64,000 nucleotides of DNA from Acutalibacter sp. 1XD8-36 (GCF_009917525.1 NZ_QZDU01000008.1:62001-126000); one strand, 5' to 3'; positions 27,498 to 37,349 are shown, counted from the first letter of the stretch. Notes: a model not told the origin generated them from the sequence alone. Made by a program: numbers and translations.

Positions 27498-28844
27498 TTA
27501 GCGCTTCATGTTCACCAGTTCTTCGAGCATACTGTCGGTAACGGTAACGATACGCGTGTTGGCCTGGTAGCCGCGCTGTACCATAATCATATTGCTTATC
27601 TCGGTAGCAAGGTCAGTACCCGAGCTCTCGAGGCCGTTGCTGATAAGTTTTGTACTGCCGGCAGAACGGATTGCTGTTTCACCCTCAATGGTTTTGCCTC
27701 TCTGGTCTTCAGGAATGAGGACACCATCTTTGTCAAACATATAGAACATACTTGTCGGGTCGCTGCTATTTACAACTGCGTGCCCGACGGAAGTTAAGCT
27801 AACTCTTCCTGCGCCGCCCAATGCCTGATAGTAATGCCCATCAACATGTGTAAGACCGTTAGGATTTTCCACCTTAGCAATGGCGATGGAACCGACAACA
27901 ACCGCCTCGCCACTCTCTGTTGTACAGGTAATACGCCCTGTATTTTCATCAATGCTGACACTGTCCTTCACAATACGGCCGAATCCTTCATCTGAATCAA
28001 TGATTTGTCCGTATGTCGCACTTCCGGGGTCCATATCCCACTTAGGATATGACGCGCCGCCATCAGCATTAGCCATGGGTATACGTATGGCTGTAAGTGC
28101 CGGTGCTTCAACATACTGCTCCACCACCGTTACTGTAAAGTCAGCCAGTGTCTGGTCTGCTGGTGCTGTCGCTCCATCTGCTAATGGCTTCGGTGTCAGC
28201 ATAACAACCTGGTCTTTATCGTTGACAAAGAACTGTGGCTCAGTTGCAGCAGCAGTATAAGCATCTTTTATTTCATCCGCTGTAAGCTTGTCAAGCCGTT
28301 TAAGTTCGTCAACACCCTTCGGGTTGTCTGGGTCAGCAGCATTTTTATTACCAAATGCCACAGCTGCCTTATATGCCGGACTTTCGACTGCCAGAAATCC
28401 ATATACAACCTGCCCTTGCCCATCAACTAGATAACCCTGATTGTCAAACTCCAGGTTGCCAAGACGAGTCAAGTACATATCTGACAGCTCTTTATTTCCT
28501 GTCGTTGTACCAAATGTCGAGCCTTTGTCACCCACAATCAACATACCGTCGCCATCAATCATAACATCGGTTGCATGACCAGTCGGAGTATAGTTCTTGG
28601 TACTCATATCAAGGTCTATCGTACCTATAGAAGAGCCATATCCAACCTGCGCGGGGTTCTTACCGCCCAACTGATTTGAGCCGTCGCTGCCGCCGCGTAC
28701 GCTGGTATAGAGAGCCTCCAGGAAGGTGTAGCGGGTAGCCTTATAGGCGTTGGTGTTTACGTTTGAGATGTTCTGGCCGATGACGTTCAAAGCGCTCATA
28801 TGAGCCTTCAGACCCGACACGGCCGCATACATAGCTCCTGTCAT
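27498..28844 (-). CDS. flgE: Flagellar hook protein FlgE
   Basis: FlgE polymerises into the hook. The protein is 448 residues with the conserved N-terminal (MYAAVSGLKAHMSALNVIGQ) and C-terminal (LATEISNMIMVQRGYQAN) ends that form the inner coiled coil. The variable middle (about residues 70-400) has a clearly lower GC content than both ends and the neighbouring genes. One counted 60-base line (28321-28380) has 29 G or C. This suggests recombination or diversifying selection in the surface-exposed domains. Confidence 0.95.
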   Translation of the reverse strand: MTGAMYAAVSGLKAHMSALNVIGQNISNVNTNAYKATRYTFLEALYTSVRGGSDGSNQLGGKNPAQVGYGSSIGTIDLDMSTKNYTPTGHATDVMIDGDGMLIVGDKGSTFGTTTGNKELSDMYLTRLGNLEFDNQGYLVDGQGQVVYGFLAVESPAYKAAVAFGNKNAADPDNPKGVDELKRLDKLTADEIKDAYTAAATEPQFFVNDKDQVVMLTPKPLADGATAPADQTLADFTVTVVEQYVEAPALTAIRIPMANADGGASYPKWDMDPGSATYGQIIDSDEGFGRIVKDSVSIDENTGRITCTTESGEAVVVGSIAIAKVENPNGLTHVDGHYYQALGGAGRVSLTSVGHAVVNSSDPTSMFYMFDKDGVLIPEDQRGKTIEGETAIRSAGSTKLISNGLESSGTDLATEISNMIMVQRGYQANTRIVTVTDSMLEELVNMKR

Positions 28845-28946
28845 TAGTTCATGCTCCTTTTCTTTAACGGCGGGGTACGGCGGCAGACCAGTCGGGCCTG
28901 CCGCCCAAACCTCCCGCGCCCGGTGCTCCGGGCAGGTGGGTCCGGT

Positions 28947-29384
28947 TCAGATTAAAACCGCGCCGTCAATGTTTGTAAAGATATTCTCCTTCATCTCGTC
29001 CTGGTTCATGGTGGTTATCACCCTGCCGAAAGGGACGTTGATGATGAAGGCCTGGGTGGCGTTAAACGCCAGGATGTTCTTTGCGCCCTTCTCCTGTGCC
29101 TTTTCCACAGAGCCGGAAAGCGCCTCCATTAGAGCCGGGGTCAACTCTATTCCCCGCTCCTGGGCACGGCTCATTGCGTGCTTGGAGAAGTTTATAACCG
29201 ATTGTACCGACTGCTCCGGGGCCTCCTCTTCTGGCGGCTCCGGCGGAATCTGGGGCTTGGGAACAGCGCTCTGGGCCTGCAGCATCATCTGGCCGAAGCC
29301 TGAAGCCGGGGACGCGCCCTTTTGGCTCTGCTGCTGCCGGACCGCTCCCTCTATGCCCTGTACGCGGTCAATCATACCCCTCAT
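28947..29384 (-). CDS. Flagellar operon protein, TIGR02530 family
   Basis: The protein is 145 residues with a Gln- and Pro-rich N-terminal half and a conserved C-terminal half (about 65-145) containing INFSKHAMSRAQERGIEL and NIDGAVLI. This matches the unnamed family found next to flgD and flgE in Clostridia and Bacilli. No membrane or signal sequence is seen. A role in hook assembly is likely from position, but the molecular function is unknown. Confidence 0.85.
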   Translation of the reverse strand: MRGMIDRVQGIEGAVRQQQSQKGASPASGFGQMMLQAQSAVPKPQIPPEPPEEEAPEQSVQSVINFSKHAMSRAQERGIELTPALMEALSGSVEKAQEKGAKNILAFNATQAFIINVPFGRVITTMNQDEMKENIFTNIDGAVLI

Positions 29385-29396
29385 CCTCTCTGCTTT

Positions 29397-29999
29397 TTAG
29401 GGTGTTGTGCTCTCTCCGCCCTCCGGCTTATCCCCCGGGTCTGTGTCCGGGTCCGGAGCCTCTGGCTTACCGGTATCGCCGGTATTTTCACCGCCTTCAA
29501 CCTTGTCGTCCTCGCCTTCACCTTCGCCCTCGTCGGGAACCACGTCGTCCTTTATCTCGGGCAGGCGTCCCACAGCCAGAATCTGGTTTAGGTAATAGCT
29601 CTTGTCGTTATCCAGGAAAATGACCTGCTGACCGTTCAGGGTGCCGGTGCCTATAACCGTGCCCACGGTTTCCACCATTTCCTTATTTACCACCTCGCCT
29701 ATGGTGACCTCCTTGCCCACAAGGGACGCGGCATAGGTCAGCACGGTGGAGTCGTCTATAAGGGTGCTGATGTTTGTGATGGCCTGGACCACGGACATCT
29801 GGACAAACTGGTTCATCATGTCTGTGGTAGATGCTGCGTTGTCGATGTCCTGGTTCTGGAACATTGCCACCATCAAAGTCAGGAAGTCGGTCATATCCAG
29901 GCTTGAGCCGGCCTTCTTGTTGGTGCTCTGGGTAGCGTTCTTTACCGGCGGCGCAGTACCCAGAATATTGGCAAGGTCGTTCATACCAGCATTTGCCAT
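29397..29999 (-). CDS. flgD: Flagellar hook cap / assembly protein FlgD
   Basis: FlgD caps the growing hook. The protein is 200 residues. The conserved N-terminus contains DMTDFLTLMVAMFQNQDIDN, followed by a beta domain with ASLVGKEVT. The C-terminus (about 155-200) is an acidic Gly/Glu/Pro/Asp tail with no equivalent in enteric FlgD, probably disordered. It is followed by the TIGR02530 gene and flgE. Confidence 0.93.
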   Translation of the reverse strand: MANAGMNDLANILGTAPPVKNATQSTNKKAGSSLDMTDFLTLMVAMFQNQDIDNAASTTDMMNQFVQMSVVQAITNISTLIDDSTVLTYAASLVGKEVTIGEVVNKEMVETVGTVIGTGTLNGQQVIFLDNDKSYYLNQILAVGRLPEIKDDVVPDEGEGEGEDDKVEGGENTGDTGKPEAPDPDTDPGDKPEGGESTTP

Positions 30000-30035
30000 T
30001 ATATCACTGCCTTTCTGTAAAAAATTCTCTTGGGC

Positions 30036-31181
30036 TCACTCCACGTTCCCAACGAGGCCAAGCCTCAGCTGTGACAGGAAATCTGCGGCGCTGACGCCCT
30101 CGGTACGGCTCTCCTGCTTCTTTTTCTTCCCGTCGTCCTCGTCCTCGCGGTTCTGCCCGTTGTGCCCGTCGGGATTCATCATCATCCCGGCATTCTCAGT
30201 GTCCTCGGGCATGTTCACCTGGACGCTTACGACATTCTCGCCCTTCTCGGCAAGGCTGGCGATAAGGTTCTCCGCGTGGGCGTTCAGGATATTGGCGGCC
30301 CGCACGTTTTCCGGATTCATGACGATGGTAAGCTCCCCTGCCGCTGTGCGGCTGAGCTCGATGGTCACATTGCCCAGCTCTATGGGGTTCAGCTGTACCC
30401 GCACCACATCGGCTCCCTCCTGCATGGCGCGGGACAAAAGCCCTGCCAGCTGCTGGGAGTTCTCAGGCTCTACAGGCTCCTGTGCAAAGTGTACAAGATG
30501 GGCGTCACCCACCTTCACAGGCGCAGCCTTTACATCCTGGAACACCGGCTGGCTCTCCTGCTCTACATTTGAGTCCATTTCCTCGTCCTGGGGCTTGCTG
30601 TCCGGCTGGGCCTTCTGCACAGTAACCTCGGGCTTATCCCTGCCCTCTGCCACTGTCTCCGGCTGGACCTTCTGGCCCTCAGCCTTGGGCTGCTCCTCCT
30701 TCGGCGCCTCAACTACGGTCCCGGCGGCCTCCTGGAACTGGCCCTCGACCGTCTGCTCCTGCTGGGCAGCTTCCTCGGGCTGGACCTCTACGGCCTCAAC
30801 TATACCTTCCACAGGCTGCTCCACAGCCACGCCCTCCATGCTGACGGGCTCAAGGATAACTGTGCCGTCCTCGGCTACCTTTACCTCGGCCTCCTCGAAA
30901 ACAGTAATGGGCACCACGGGCTGGGAGGTAACCAGAGTCGCGGCAAGTTCTCCGCCCTTCTCTGCTGCCTCATCCTCCTGGGTGCTCTTCTGCTCCGGCT
31001 TCTCCGGGGCTTCCTTATCCTCCGTCTTCTTCTGGGGACGGCTGTTCTCCTGCTGGGACTTGCTCTGCTGCACAAGCATATCCTCGAACTCCTGGGCATT
31101 GCCGTCAGAGCTCATAGGGTCCGCCGGCGCCAGCTTAGTCATGTCTCCGGTCAGGGTTGGGAATAGCATATCGATGTTCAT
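30036..31181 (-). CDS. fliK: Flagellar hook-length control protein FliK
   Basis: FliK measures hook length and triggers the FlhB specificity switch. The protein is 381 residues. The first 240 residues are low-complexity and rich in Gln, Glu, Pro and Val, as expected for an extended ruler. The C-terminal Flg_hook domain (about 254-330) contains VRVQLNPIELGNVTIELS. A second gene with a possible Flg_hook-like C-terminus lies at 60984-62411. Confidence 0.9.
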   Translation of the reverse strand: MNIDMLFPTLTGDMTKLAPADPMSSDGNAQEFEDMLVQQSKSQQENSRPQKKTEDKEAPEKPEQKSTQEDEAAEKGGELAATLVTSQPVVPITVFEEAEVKVAEDGTVILEPVSMEGVAVEQPVEGIVEAVEVQPEEAAQQEQTVEGQFQEAAGTVVEAPKEEQPKAEGQKVQPETVAEGRDKPEVTVQKAQPDSKPQDEEMDSNVEQESQPVFQDVKAAPVKVGDAHLVHFAQEPVEPENSQQLAGLLSRAMQEGADVVRVQLNPIELGNVTIELSRTAAGELTIVMNPENVRAANILNAHAENLIASLAEKGENVVSVQVNMPEDTENAGMMMNPDGHNGQNREDEDDGKKKKQESRTEGVSAADFLSQLRLGLVGNVE

Positions 31182-31254
31182 TTTGATTCACCTCCTTTCA
31201 ATGTATATGCTGTATAATATGCCCGAAGCCTCGGGCCTTGTTATCTTTATTCAC

Positions 31255-31719
31255 TTAGGCCAGCTCCTCCGCCTCCCTGAGGCTGGCGGACCTTCTTGCC
31301 ATCACCAGGTCGTCTATCTCCTTCTCCTCGGCCTTGGCAATCATGCTGTCGTACTCCCCGCGCTTCATCTCCTTGAGCTTCTCCAGGGACTGGGTCTCCT
31401 GCTTGGCCTCCACCAGGGCGGCGCGCTTCTGCTCCTCTATCTTTCTGAGCTCCTTGAGCTTCTCTGTCTCCCTGAGTACAGTGCGCTGCAGCACCTGAAT
31501 GCCGGTCTCATACTTCATGGCATCGGCTATTGTCAGCCCAAGTGCCTTCATCTCCCTGTACTCGTCCTCACAGGCAGTCCTGTTTTTTACAGCCTGCTCC
31601 AGCACTCCCTCCTGCCTGCGCACATTTGCAAGCGCGGTCCCGTGCTCTGCCAGCCGGATATCCAGCACCTGGGTCTTATACCTCAGCACGGTATCCAGCT
31701 GAAACTTAAACTTTTTCAT
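31255..31719 (-). CDS. fliJ: Flagellar export chaperone FliJ
   Basis: The protein is about 154 residues, nearly all predicted coiled coil, beginning MKKFKFQLDTVLRYK, the FliJ signature. FliJ links the FliI ATPase to FlhA. A GTG at 31725 is in frame but too close to the AGGAGG; the ATG at 31719 has nine bases of spacing. It directly follows fliI. Confidence 0.92.
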   Translation of the reverse strand: MKKFKFQLDTVLRYKTQVLDIRLAEHGTALANVRRQEGVLEQAVKNRTACEDEYREMKALGLTIADAMKYETGIQVLQRTVLRETEKLKELRKIEEQKRAALVEAKQETQSLEKLKEMKRGEYDSMIAKAEEKEIDDLVMARRSASLREAEELA

Positions 31720-31816
31720 CGGCACCTACCTCCTAAGACCGTGGGGCCATGCCCCTCACATTGACTTATACAACGTATAGTTCTTCAACCTCTTAAAACC
31801 CTGCCAAAACTTACAG

Positions 31817-33121
31817 CTACCTGGTTAAGATTAAATTCAGCTGCTCCAGGCATTCTTCATAGGTGAAAGCCTCCCGCGTGCCCTGCATCAGGAACTCGTT
31901 TATTTTGTCTATCTTTGTCAGCGCGAAATCCAGCTTGGGGTTGGTCCCAGCCTTGTATGCGCCGATGGACACCAAATCCGCGTTCTGATTATATGTGCTC
32001 AGAATGTCCCTGAGCCTTGAGGCCATCTGCCGGTGGTTTTCGTCCACCAGCTCCACCATCAGTCGGGAAATGCTGGCCCCGATGTCGATAGCTGGATAAT
32101 GGTTTGCGGCGGCAAGGCTTCTCGTTAATACTATATGCCCGTCCAGGATTCCGCGTACCGTATCCGCTATTGGCTCGTTTGTGTCGTCGCCCTCTACCAG
32201 CACCGTATATATGCCGGTAATAGAGCCCTTCTTAAAGTTGCCGCTGCGCTCCAGCAGCTTTGGGAGCTCCGCATAGATTGAGGGGGTATATCCCCTCGCC
32301 ACCGGCGGCTCACCGATTGCAAGCCCCACCTCACGCTGGGCCATTGCAAAACGTGTCAGGGAGTCCATCATTAGCAGCACATCCAGGCCCTGGTCCCTGA
32401 AGTACTCGGCAATCCCTGTAGCCACTGTGGGGCACTTCTTTCTTAGCATTGCAGGCTGGTCTGAGGTAGCCACCACCAGCACCGACCTTGCCATGCCCTC
32501 CTCGCCCAAATCTTTTTCAACGAACTCCAAAACCTCTCGGCCGCGCTCGCCCACCAGGGCTATCACGTTGATATCGGCCTTCACATTCTTGGCAATCATA
32601 CCCATCAGGGTGCTCTTGCCAACGCCGGAACCTGCAAAGATTCCCATACGCTGGCCCTTGCCTATTGTGAGCAGCCCGTCTATGGCCTTTACCCCGAACT
32701 CCATACGCTCCCGGATAGGTGGGCGGGTCAGCGGGTTTATGTAGCTGCTCCCCAGATAGTAGTCTTCGCCGCCCTCAAAGGGCCCTTTATCGTCAATCGG
32801 CTGCCCCAGCGCATTTATAATGCGCCCCTTTAGGAACTGGCCCACCTTTAGCTGGAGCTGCCTGCCTGTATTCCTTACAAAATTCCCCGAGGAAATTCCT
32901 GTCATCTCCCCATAGGGCATTAAAAGCATCCGGTCGTTCTTGAAGCCCACGACCTCCGCGGGTATCTGCCCCCCTGACTCTCCGCTGTAAATGCGGCAGA
33001 TATCGCCAACTGCGGCCCTGCCGCCGCTGGCCTCTATGGACATTCCCACGATGTTCTCTATTTTCCCGGTATGGCCGATGGTCTCAGCCTGCCGCACGCG
33101 CTTTATGGTATCCTGGAACAT
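31817..33121 (-). CDS. fliI: Flagellar export ATPase FliI
   Basis: The protein is 434 residues and homologous to F1-ATPase beta. The Walker A motif GSGVGKST lies near residues 163-170, Walker B in DVLLMMDSLTRFA, and the catalytic Glu in GERGREVLEFVE. It drives substrate unfolding and release at the export gate with FliH and FliJ, its immediate neighbours. Confidence 0.97.
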   Translation of the reverse strand: MFQDTIKRVRQAETIGHTGKIENIVGMSIEASGGRAAVGDICRIYSGESGGQIPAEVVGFKNDRMLLMPYGEMTGISSGNFVRNTGRQLQLKVGQFLKGRIINALGQPIDDKGPFEGGEDYYLGSSYINPLTRPPIRERMEFGVKAIDGLLTIGKGQRMGIFAGSGVGKSTLMGMIAKNVKADINVIALVGERGREVLEFVEKDLGEEGMARSVLVVATSDQPAMLRKKCPTVATGIAEYFRDQGLDVLLMMDSLTRFAMAQREVGLAIGEPPVARGYTPSIYAELPKLLERSGNFKKGSITGIYTVLVEGDDTNEPIADTVRGILDGHIVLTRSLAAANHYPAIDIGASISRLMVELVDENHRQMASRLRDILSTYNQNADLVSIGAYKAGTNPKLDFALTKIDKINEFLMQGTREAFTYEECLEQLNLILTR

Positions 33122-33130
33122 GCGCGCCTC

Positions 33131-33985
33131 CTAAGGTCTGCCCTGGCGGTCCGGCTCATCGGAGATGAGCCCGCGCAGGTTGTCCAGCTGGGTTGAAACG
33201 CTGGCGTCGATTATCTCGTCGGGCATTTCGATTATGCAGGTGCCGGATTCATCCCCGGTCATGGGTATCACCCGCACCCGGTCCGACAGCCTCGAGAGCG
33301 CCTCAGTAAGCTCCGGCACAGTGTTGGCCGAAGCCCTTGCGTCCCTGTCGGCAATGTACACCTGCACCCACTCGCAGCGCCTTCTCTTGGCTGTGGCTGA
33401 TTCTATCATTCTTATAAGTATGTCCCCGCTGCTTTTCAGGCTCACGTGAATGACCTTCTCGGCGATTGCCAGCGCCAGCTCCTTCAAATCCTGCTTGCTG
33501 TCCTCAAGAAGCTGGTCCCTGACCCTCACGGCGTCCTTTAGAAAGGCAGCCACTTCCTTCTCCTGCTCGGCAGCCATCTGCTCCAGCTGGAGCCTGGCCT
33601 CCTGGCGGCCCTCAGCCATCCCCTCCGCAAACCCGGCCTGATAGCCCTCTGTATGGGCCTGATTCCTCAGCTCCCCCAGCTCCGCCTCCAGGTCAGCCAT
33701 AGCCTTCTCCCGCAGCTCATTGGCCTCCTGCTGGGCCTCGGCAAGTATTGCATCGGCCTGGATTTGGGCAAAGTCAATGGGGCTTGGGTCCTTCTTCTTT
33801 ACAGGCTCCTCCGGCTTGGGCCTGGGCTCAGGGGTATCTGTGTCAGCAGGGAGCTCGCTGTCTGTGAACTCCTCCAGAGTTAAAGGCTCAGCAGCGGTTT
33901 CCCCGGGAATATTAAGGTCTTCCGCGTCCGGGAAAACGTATTTGTCCGCGCTCACGCTGGTGAAACGCTTGAAAATGCCCGGCAT
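33131..33985 (-). CDS. fliH: Flagellar export ATPase regulator FliH
   Basis: The protein is 284 residues. A Pro/Glu-rich N-terminus (about 20-75) is followed by a long coiled coil (about 75-165) with Gly-containing repeats, for example GYQAGFAEGMAEGRQEA, and a C-terminal domain like the V/F-ATPase peripheral stalk. It binds FliI and anchors it to the C ring. Confidence 0.9.
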   Translation of the reverse strand: MPGIFKRFTSVSADKYVFPDAEDLNIPGETAAEPLTLEEFTDSELPADTDTPEPRPKPEEPVKKKDPSPIDFAQIQADAILAEAQQEANELREKAMADLEAELGELRNQAHTEGYQAGFAEGMAEGRQEARLQLEQMAAEQEKEVAAFLKDAVRVRDQLLEDSKQDLKELALAIAEKVIHVSLKSSGDILIRMIESATAKRRRCEWVQVYIADRDARASANTVPELTEALSRLSDRVRVIPMTGDESGTCIIEMPDEIIDASVSTQLDNLRGLISDEPDRQGRP

Positions 33986-34035
33986 ACAGAAGACCTCCTT
34001 TATGCTTGAAGTTGTAGTGTGTTTACTTTTTTCAG

Positions 34036-34109
34036 GCTGCTTCGCGCCTGCAAGGCCGCGGGACTCTGTCCCACACCCTGCAGCCTTTGTAAAGGCTGGC
34101 GAAACTTTT
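34036..34109. repeat. Palindromic intergenic repeat, copy 1 (fliG-fliH spacer)
   Basis: On the plus strand the element contains a 5-bp hairpin (GGGAC, 34060-34064 with 34068-34072), then ACCCTGC, then a 7-bp hairpin (AGCCTTT gt AAAGGCT, 34082-34097) and the end CGAAACTTTT (34100-34109). Copy 2 at 37847-37926 shows the same order. It abuts the fliG stop codon. Confidence 0.8.
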
Positions 34110-34111
34110 GA

Positions 34112-35242
34112 TTACGCGATAATGTCGTCCTTGCCGCCCTTGAGGATAATGATTTCGTTCTTGGCCTCCAGGTCGCGGATGATACCCACAATGCGCTGCT
34201 GGGCGTCGTCCACGTCCTTCATGCGCACATTGGTGGTGATTTCCAGGTCGTCCCTGATGCTCTCGGCCATACGGGTGGACATGTTCTTGTAGAGCTTGTT
34301 GGACAGCTCCGCCGTTGCGGACTTGAGCGCCAGCACCAGGTCGTGGGTGTCGCAGTCACGCACAAAGCGCTGCACAGAGCGGTCGTCCATGGTAAGGATA
34401 TCCTCGAATACGAACATGCGCTTGCGGATTTCGTCGGCAAGGGTCGCGTCGTACATGGTGAGGCCGTCGAAAATACTCTTCTCGCTGACACGGTCCACGT
34501 TGTTCATCACGTCGGCTACGAAGTCTATGCCGCCCACCTGGACATTGCTGCTGCTGAAGATATTTGCAAACTTATTGCTCATCTCGTTTTCTATTATCTT
34601 AACTGCGGCAGGCGAGGCGCTGTCCATCATGGCAATGCGCTCCACCACCTTTATCTGCGCGTCCGGCTCAAGCTGGGCTATCACAGCCGCCGCCTTGTCC
34701 GGCTCTATGTATGAGAGCACCAGCGCGATGGTCTGGGGCCGCTCGTTCTGCAGGGCGGTGAACAAATCCTTCTCGCCGGCCTTGTTCATGAAGGCAAACT
34801 CCCTGTTCTTCAGGGACTTTGTCACCTTGCCCAGCAGCTCGTTGGCGGTCTGGGCGCCGAAGGCCTTCTCCAAAACAGTCCGTGCATACTCAAGGCCGCC
34901 CTCTGTAACGGCCTTGTTTGTCATGCACATCTGGTAATACTCGTTCAGAACCGCCTCGGTGGCGTCCGCGTCGAGATAGCCAAGCTTGGCTACCTCCAGG
35001 GTTATCATCTCCACGTCCTCGGGGTCCATATACTGGTACAGCTGTGAGGCCTTGTCTACACCCAGGGAGACAATCACCGCCGCCGCCTTCTGAGCTCCGC
35101 TCATGGCGTCCAGCAGGGATACCCCCGGCGGTATTGCCGGCTCCGAAGGCGTTTCTGCGGCTGGCTCCTCAGGGGGCTGCTCCCCCTTCTTCAGCTTTTT
35201 AGGCTTCTCTGTCTTCACCTTATCAGGCATTGGCTTCTTCAT
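34112..35242 (-). CDS. fliG: Flagellar motor switch protein FliG
   Basis: FliG is the rotor protein that interacts with MotA. The protein is 376 residues including a Lys/Pro/Glu-rich N-terminal extension (about 1-45) not usual in other FliG proteins. Conserved parts include GAQKAAAVIVSLGVDKAS, the middle domain and a C-terminal torque helix region with MFVFEDILTMDDRSVQRFV. It overlaps fliF by 20 bases. A second ATG at 35230 is also possible. Confidence 0.95.
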   Translation of the reverse strand: MKKPMPDKVKTEKPKKLKKGEQPPEEPAAETPSEPAIPPGVSLLDAMSGAQKAAAVIVSLGVDKASQLYQYMDPEDVEMITLEVAKLGYLDADATEAVLNEYYQMCMTNKAVTEGGLEYARTVLEKAFGAQTANELLGKVTKSLKNREFAFMNKAGEKDLFTALQNERPQTIALVLSYIEPDKAAAVIAQLEPDAQIKVVERIAMMDSASPAAVKIIENEMSNKFANIFSSSNVQVGGIDFVADVMNNVDRVSEKSIFDGLTMYDATLADEIRKRMFVFEDILTMDDRSVQRFVRDCDTHDLVLALKSATAELSNKLYKNMSTRMAESIRDDLEITTNVRMKDVDDAQQRIVGIIRDLEAKNEIIILKGGKDDIIA

Positions 35243-36848
35243 CTCCCCTCAGCAGCGCCTTAATGGCCTGAGCAGCAATCTCAGGGTTGTTCTCGGCCAG
35301 CTCGCGCACGCTGCGGCGCAGCTCCATGCTCTTTTCTGTATGTACATCCATAATGTCGGCCCCGGCAGGCTCCGGCAGCTCCTCTACGATGGATTCAAGC
35401 TCCGGGCCCATATCCACTGCAGGCTCCAGCTGTACCTGGCCGCGGGTGCGCCGCCGTCCCAAAAGCACGAACACCGCAAACAGCGTCATGAACAGGAACA
35501 GTCCGGCAAGCAGTGCTAAGTACACCCAAAGCGGCATGCCTCCAAATATCTGCTCGATTGGGTTGATAATAGTCGGCTCGGCACTGGGTTCAGGCGCCCA
35601 GAAGGGTGCCGTCAATACGGATATCTTATCCGCATCATTAGCCCCTGTAAGGCCGACAGCATTTGCAACATGGTCCACCAGCGCGTCTATGGACACCTGG
35701 TTTGACACATTGCTGTTTATAGTCACAGACACCGTAACATCCTCAATATATCCAGCCATACGCTGGGACTGTGTAACGGTCTTGTCGTTTTCAAATTCCT
35801 TCTTCCCGCTGGCCTGCAGCTCCTGCTCATTGCCGTTCAAGTCAGGATTCTGAACATACTCGTTCAAGTCAGCGTTGGTCTCAGTGCCAACCGTGCCGCC
35901 TTCGGCTTCATCTCCGTAGCCGATAAAGCCGTTCCACTCCATGCGGCCGATTATGCCCTCGCCGTCGGCATTCTCCTTTGCCCAGTCCGGCTGGTCGTAC
36001 TTGGTGCTCTCCGAGAACTCGCTGCTCATGCTCACGGTGGTATTTACCGCGACAGTTACATTTCCCACGCCATAAATCGGCTCCAGCACGCCAAGCACCT
36101 GCTTTGTCAGGCGCTTATTCACGGAATCCTCTATCTCCATACGCTTGGCGGCAACATCGCTTATGTCCCCGCCGTCTGTGCCGTCATAATGATTTCCCAG
36201 GGAATCCCTGATGTCCACATTATCGATAATAAGGCCCTTCACGGCATAGCCCACCGTGTTGCGTATCGACTCAGCCAGCTTTGCGTTTATAGGGGCCTCG
36301 TCAGCCATCGTCACCACCACCGAGGCGCTGGCCTCAATAGTATTCTCCTGGCTGAGCACGTACCTGCGGTCCTCGCCCAGGGCGATGTTCACCGTGGCGT
36401 CGTGTACGCCTACAAAATTGCGAATAGTCTCCTCCAGCCTGTCTTGCAGCTGATATAGATTCAGCTGTGCCCGGTCCGACTCTGTAGACAGGGAACTGAT
36501 ATTGTCAAGATACAGCGAATAGCCCGACCCGGAGGTAAGGTATCCCCCGGCGATGACCCCGGCCTTCAGCTTCGCCTCCTGGTCCGCAGGCACCATAATC
36601 GTGTTCTCACCCTTGACCTCAAAGGTGGCCTGGTTTTCATTCAGATAGGCGCATACCTTCGCCATGTCGTCATCGGTCAGCCCGGTGAAGAGCTCTCTGT
36701 ATTCCGTCTTGGAGCCGTTCGCCAGCACTATGGCAATCACTACCAATGTGATAACAATGCCCGCGATGACAATACCCTTCACGGTCTTGCTCAGGCCGCC
36801 AACGGTCCCCTTAATCTTTTGCCATATATCTTTTGCCTTTTCTTCCAA
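35223..36848 (-). CDS. fliF: Flagellar MS-ring protein FliF
   Basis: The protein is 541 residues with membrane helices near residues 24-44 and 440-462 flanking the large periplasmic domains. YreLFTGLtddDmAkvcayL-type ring-building sequence, SVVVTM and ALGEDRRYVLSQ are recognisable. The C-terminal cytoplasmic tail binds FliG. The gene follows fliE and overlaps fliG. Confidence 0.95.
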   Translation of the reverse strand: MEEKAKDIWQKIKGTVGGLSKTVKGIVIAGIVITLVVIAIVLANGSKTEYRELFTGLTDDDMAKVCAYLNENQATFEVKGENTIMVPADQEAKLKAGVIAGGYLTSGSGYSLYLDNISSLSTESDRAQLNLYQLQDRLEETIRNFVGVHDATVNIALGEDRRYVLSQENTIEASASVVVTMADEAPINAKLAESIRNTVGYAVKGLIIDNVDIRDSLGNHYDGTDGGDISDVAAKRMEIEDSVNKRLTKQVLGVLEPIYGVGNVTVAVNTTVSMSSEFSESTKYDQPDWAKENADGEGIIGRMEWNGFIGYGDEAEGGTVGTETNADLNEYVQNPDLNGNEQELQASGKKEFENDKTVTQSQRMAGYIEDVTVSVTINSNVSNQVSIDALVDHVANAVGLTGANDADKISVLTAPFWAPEPSAEPTIINPIEQIFGGMPLWVYLALLAGLFLFMTLFAVFVLLGRRRTRGQVQLEPAVDMGPELESIVEELPEPAGADIMDVHTEKSMELRRSVRELAENNPEIAAQAIKALLRGDEEANA

Positions 36849-36892
36849 TTTTCCGTGACCTCCTCAGCCCGGCAGCGGGTGATTTTCCAGCT

Positions 36893-37192
36893 TTACAGGC
36901 TGATGCGCATTATCTCGTTATATGCCTCAACGGCGCGGTTGCGCAGCTGCACCAAGAGGCTCACGGACATCTCATATTTTGAGCTCGCCAGGGAAAGCTC
37001 CGCTGGGTTATCCAGCTGGCCAGTCGCCATCAGGTACTGCAGCTGGGTCTTATCTGCGTCGGTCTCCTTCACATTATCTATGGCAGAGCGGAAAATTCCC
37101 CCGAACATATTCTCAAAGCCGGCCCCTTTGGCGGCCTCGGGCTTCTCGTCCCCCCATAGCGGGGTCAAAGGGGTAATCTCATTTATAAGCAT
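36893..37192 (-). CDS. fliE: Flagellar hook-basal body protein FliE
   Basis: The protein is about 99 residues and joins the MS ring to the rod. The C-terminal half (LASSKYEMSVSLLVQLRNRAVEAYNEIMR) is the family signature; it is quoted here only as a landmark. An upstream in-frame start at 37240 exists, but AGGAGG eight bases before the ATG at 37192 decides for the shorter form. Confidence 0.93.
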   Translation of the reverse strand: MLINEITPLTPLWGDEKPEAAKGAGFENMFGGIFRSAIDNVKETDADKTQLQYLMATGQLDNPAELSLASSKYEMSVSLLVQLRNRAVEAYNEIMRISL

Positions 37193-37349
37193 AAAACAAG
37201 CCTCCTGTATGGTTCCTTGTATATTTGTGTATGTAGGCAATTATATTATAATCCTTTGGACCCACCAATGCAAGGCCTTGGCAAGCCCAAATTTATACAA
37301 AATTCGAGTTTTTTCTCTCCTGGTTTTCAGCCAAAAAGTGTAGTTAGCT

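Noticed and set aside
29746-31764. 672-codon open frame on the plus strand opposite flgD, fliK and fliJ
   Set aside because: It is Ser/Trp/Phe-rich antisense sequence of the repetitive FliK ruler and spans three real genes; no start signal or domain is seen.
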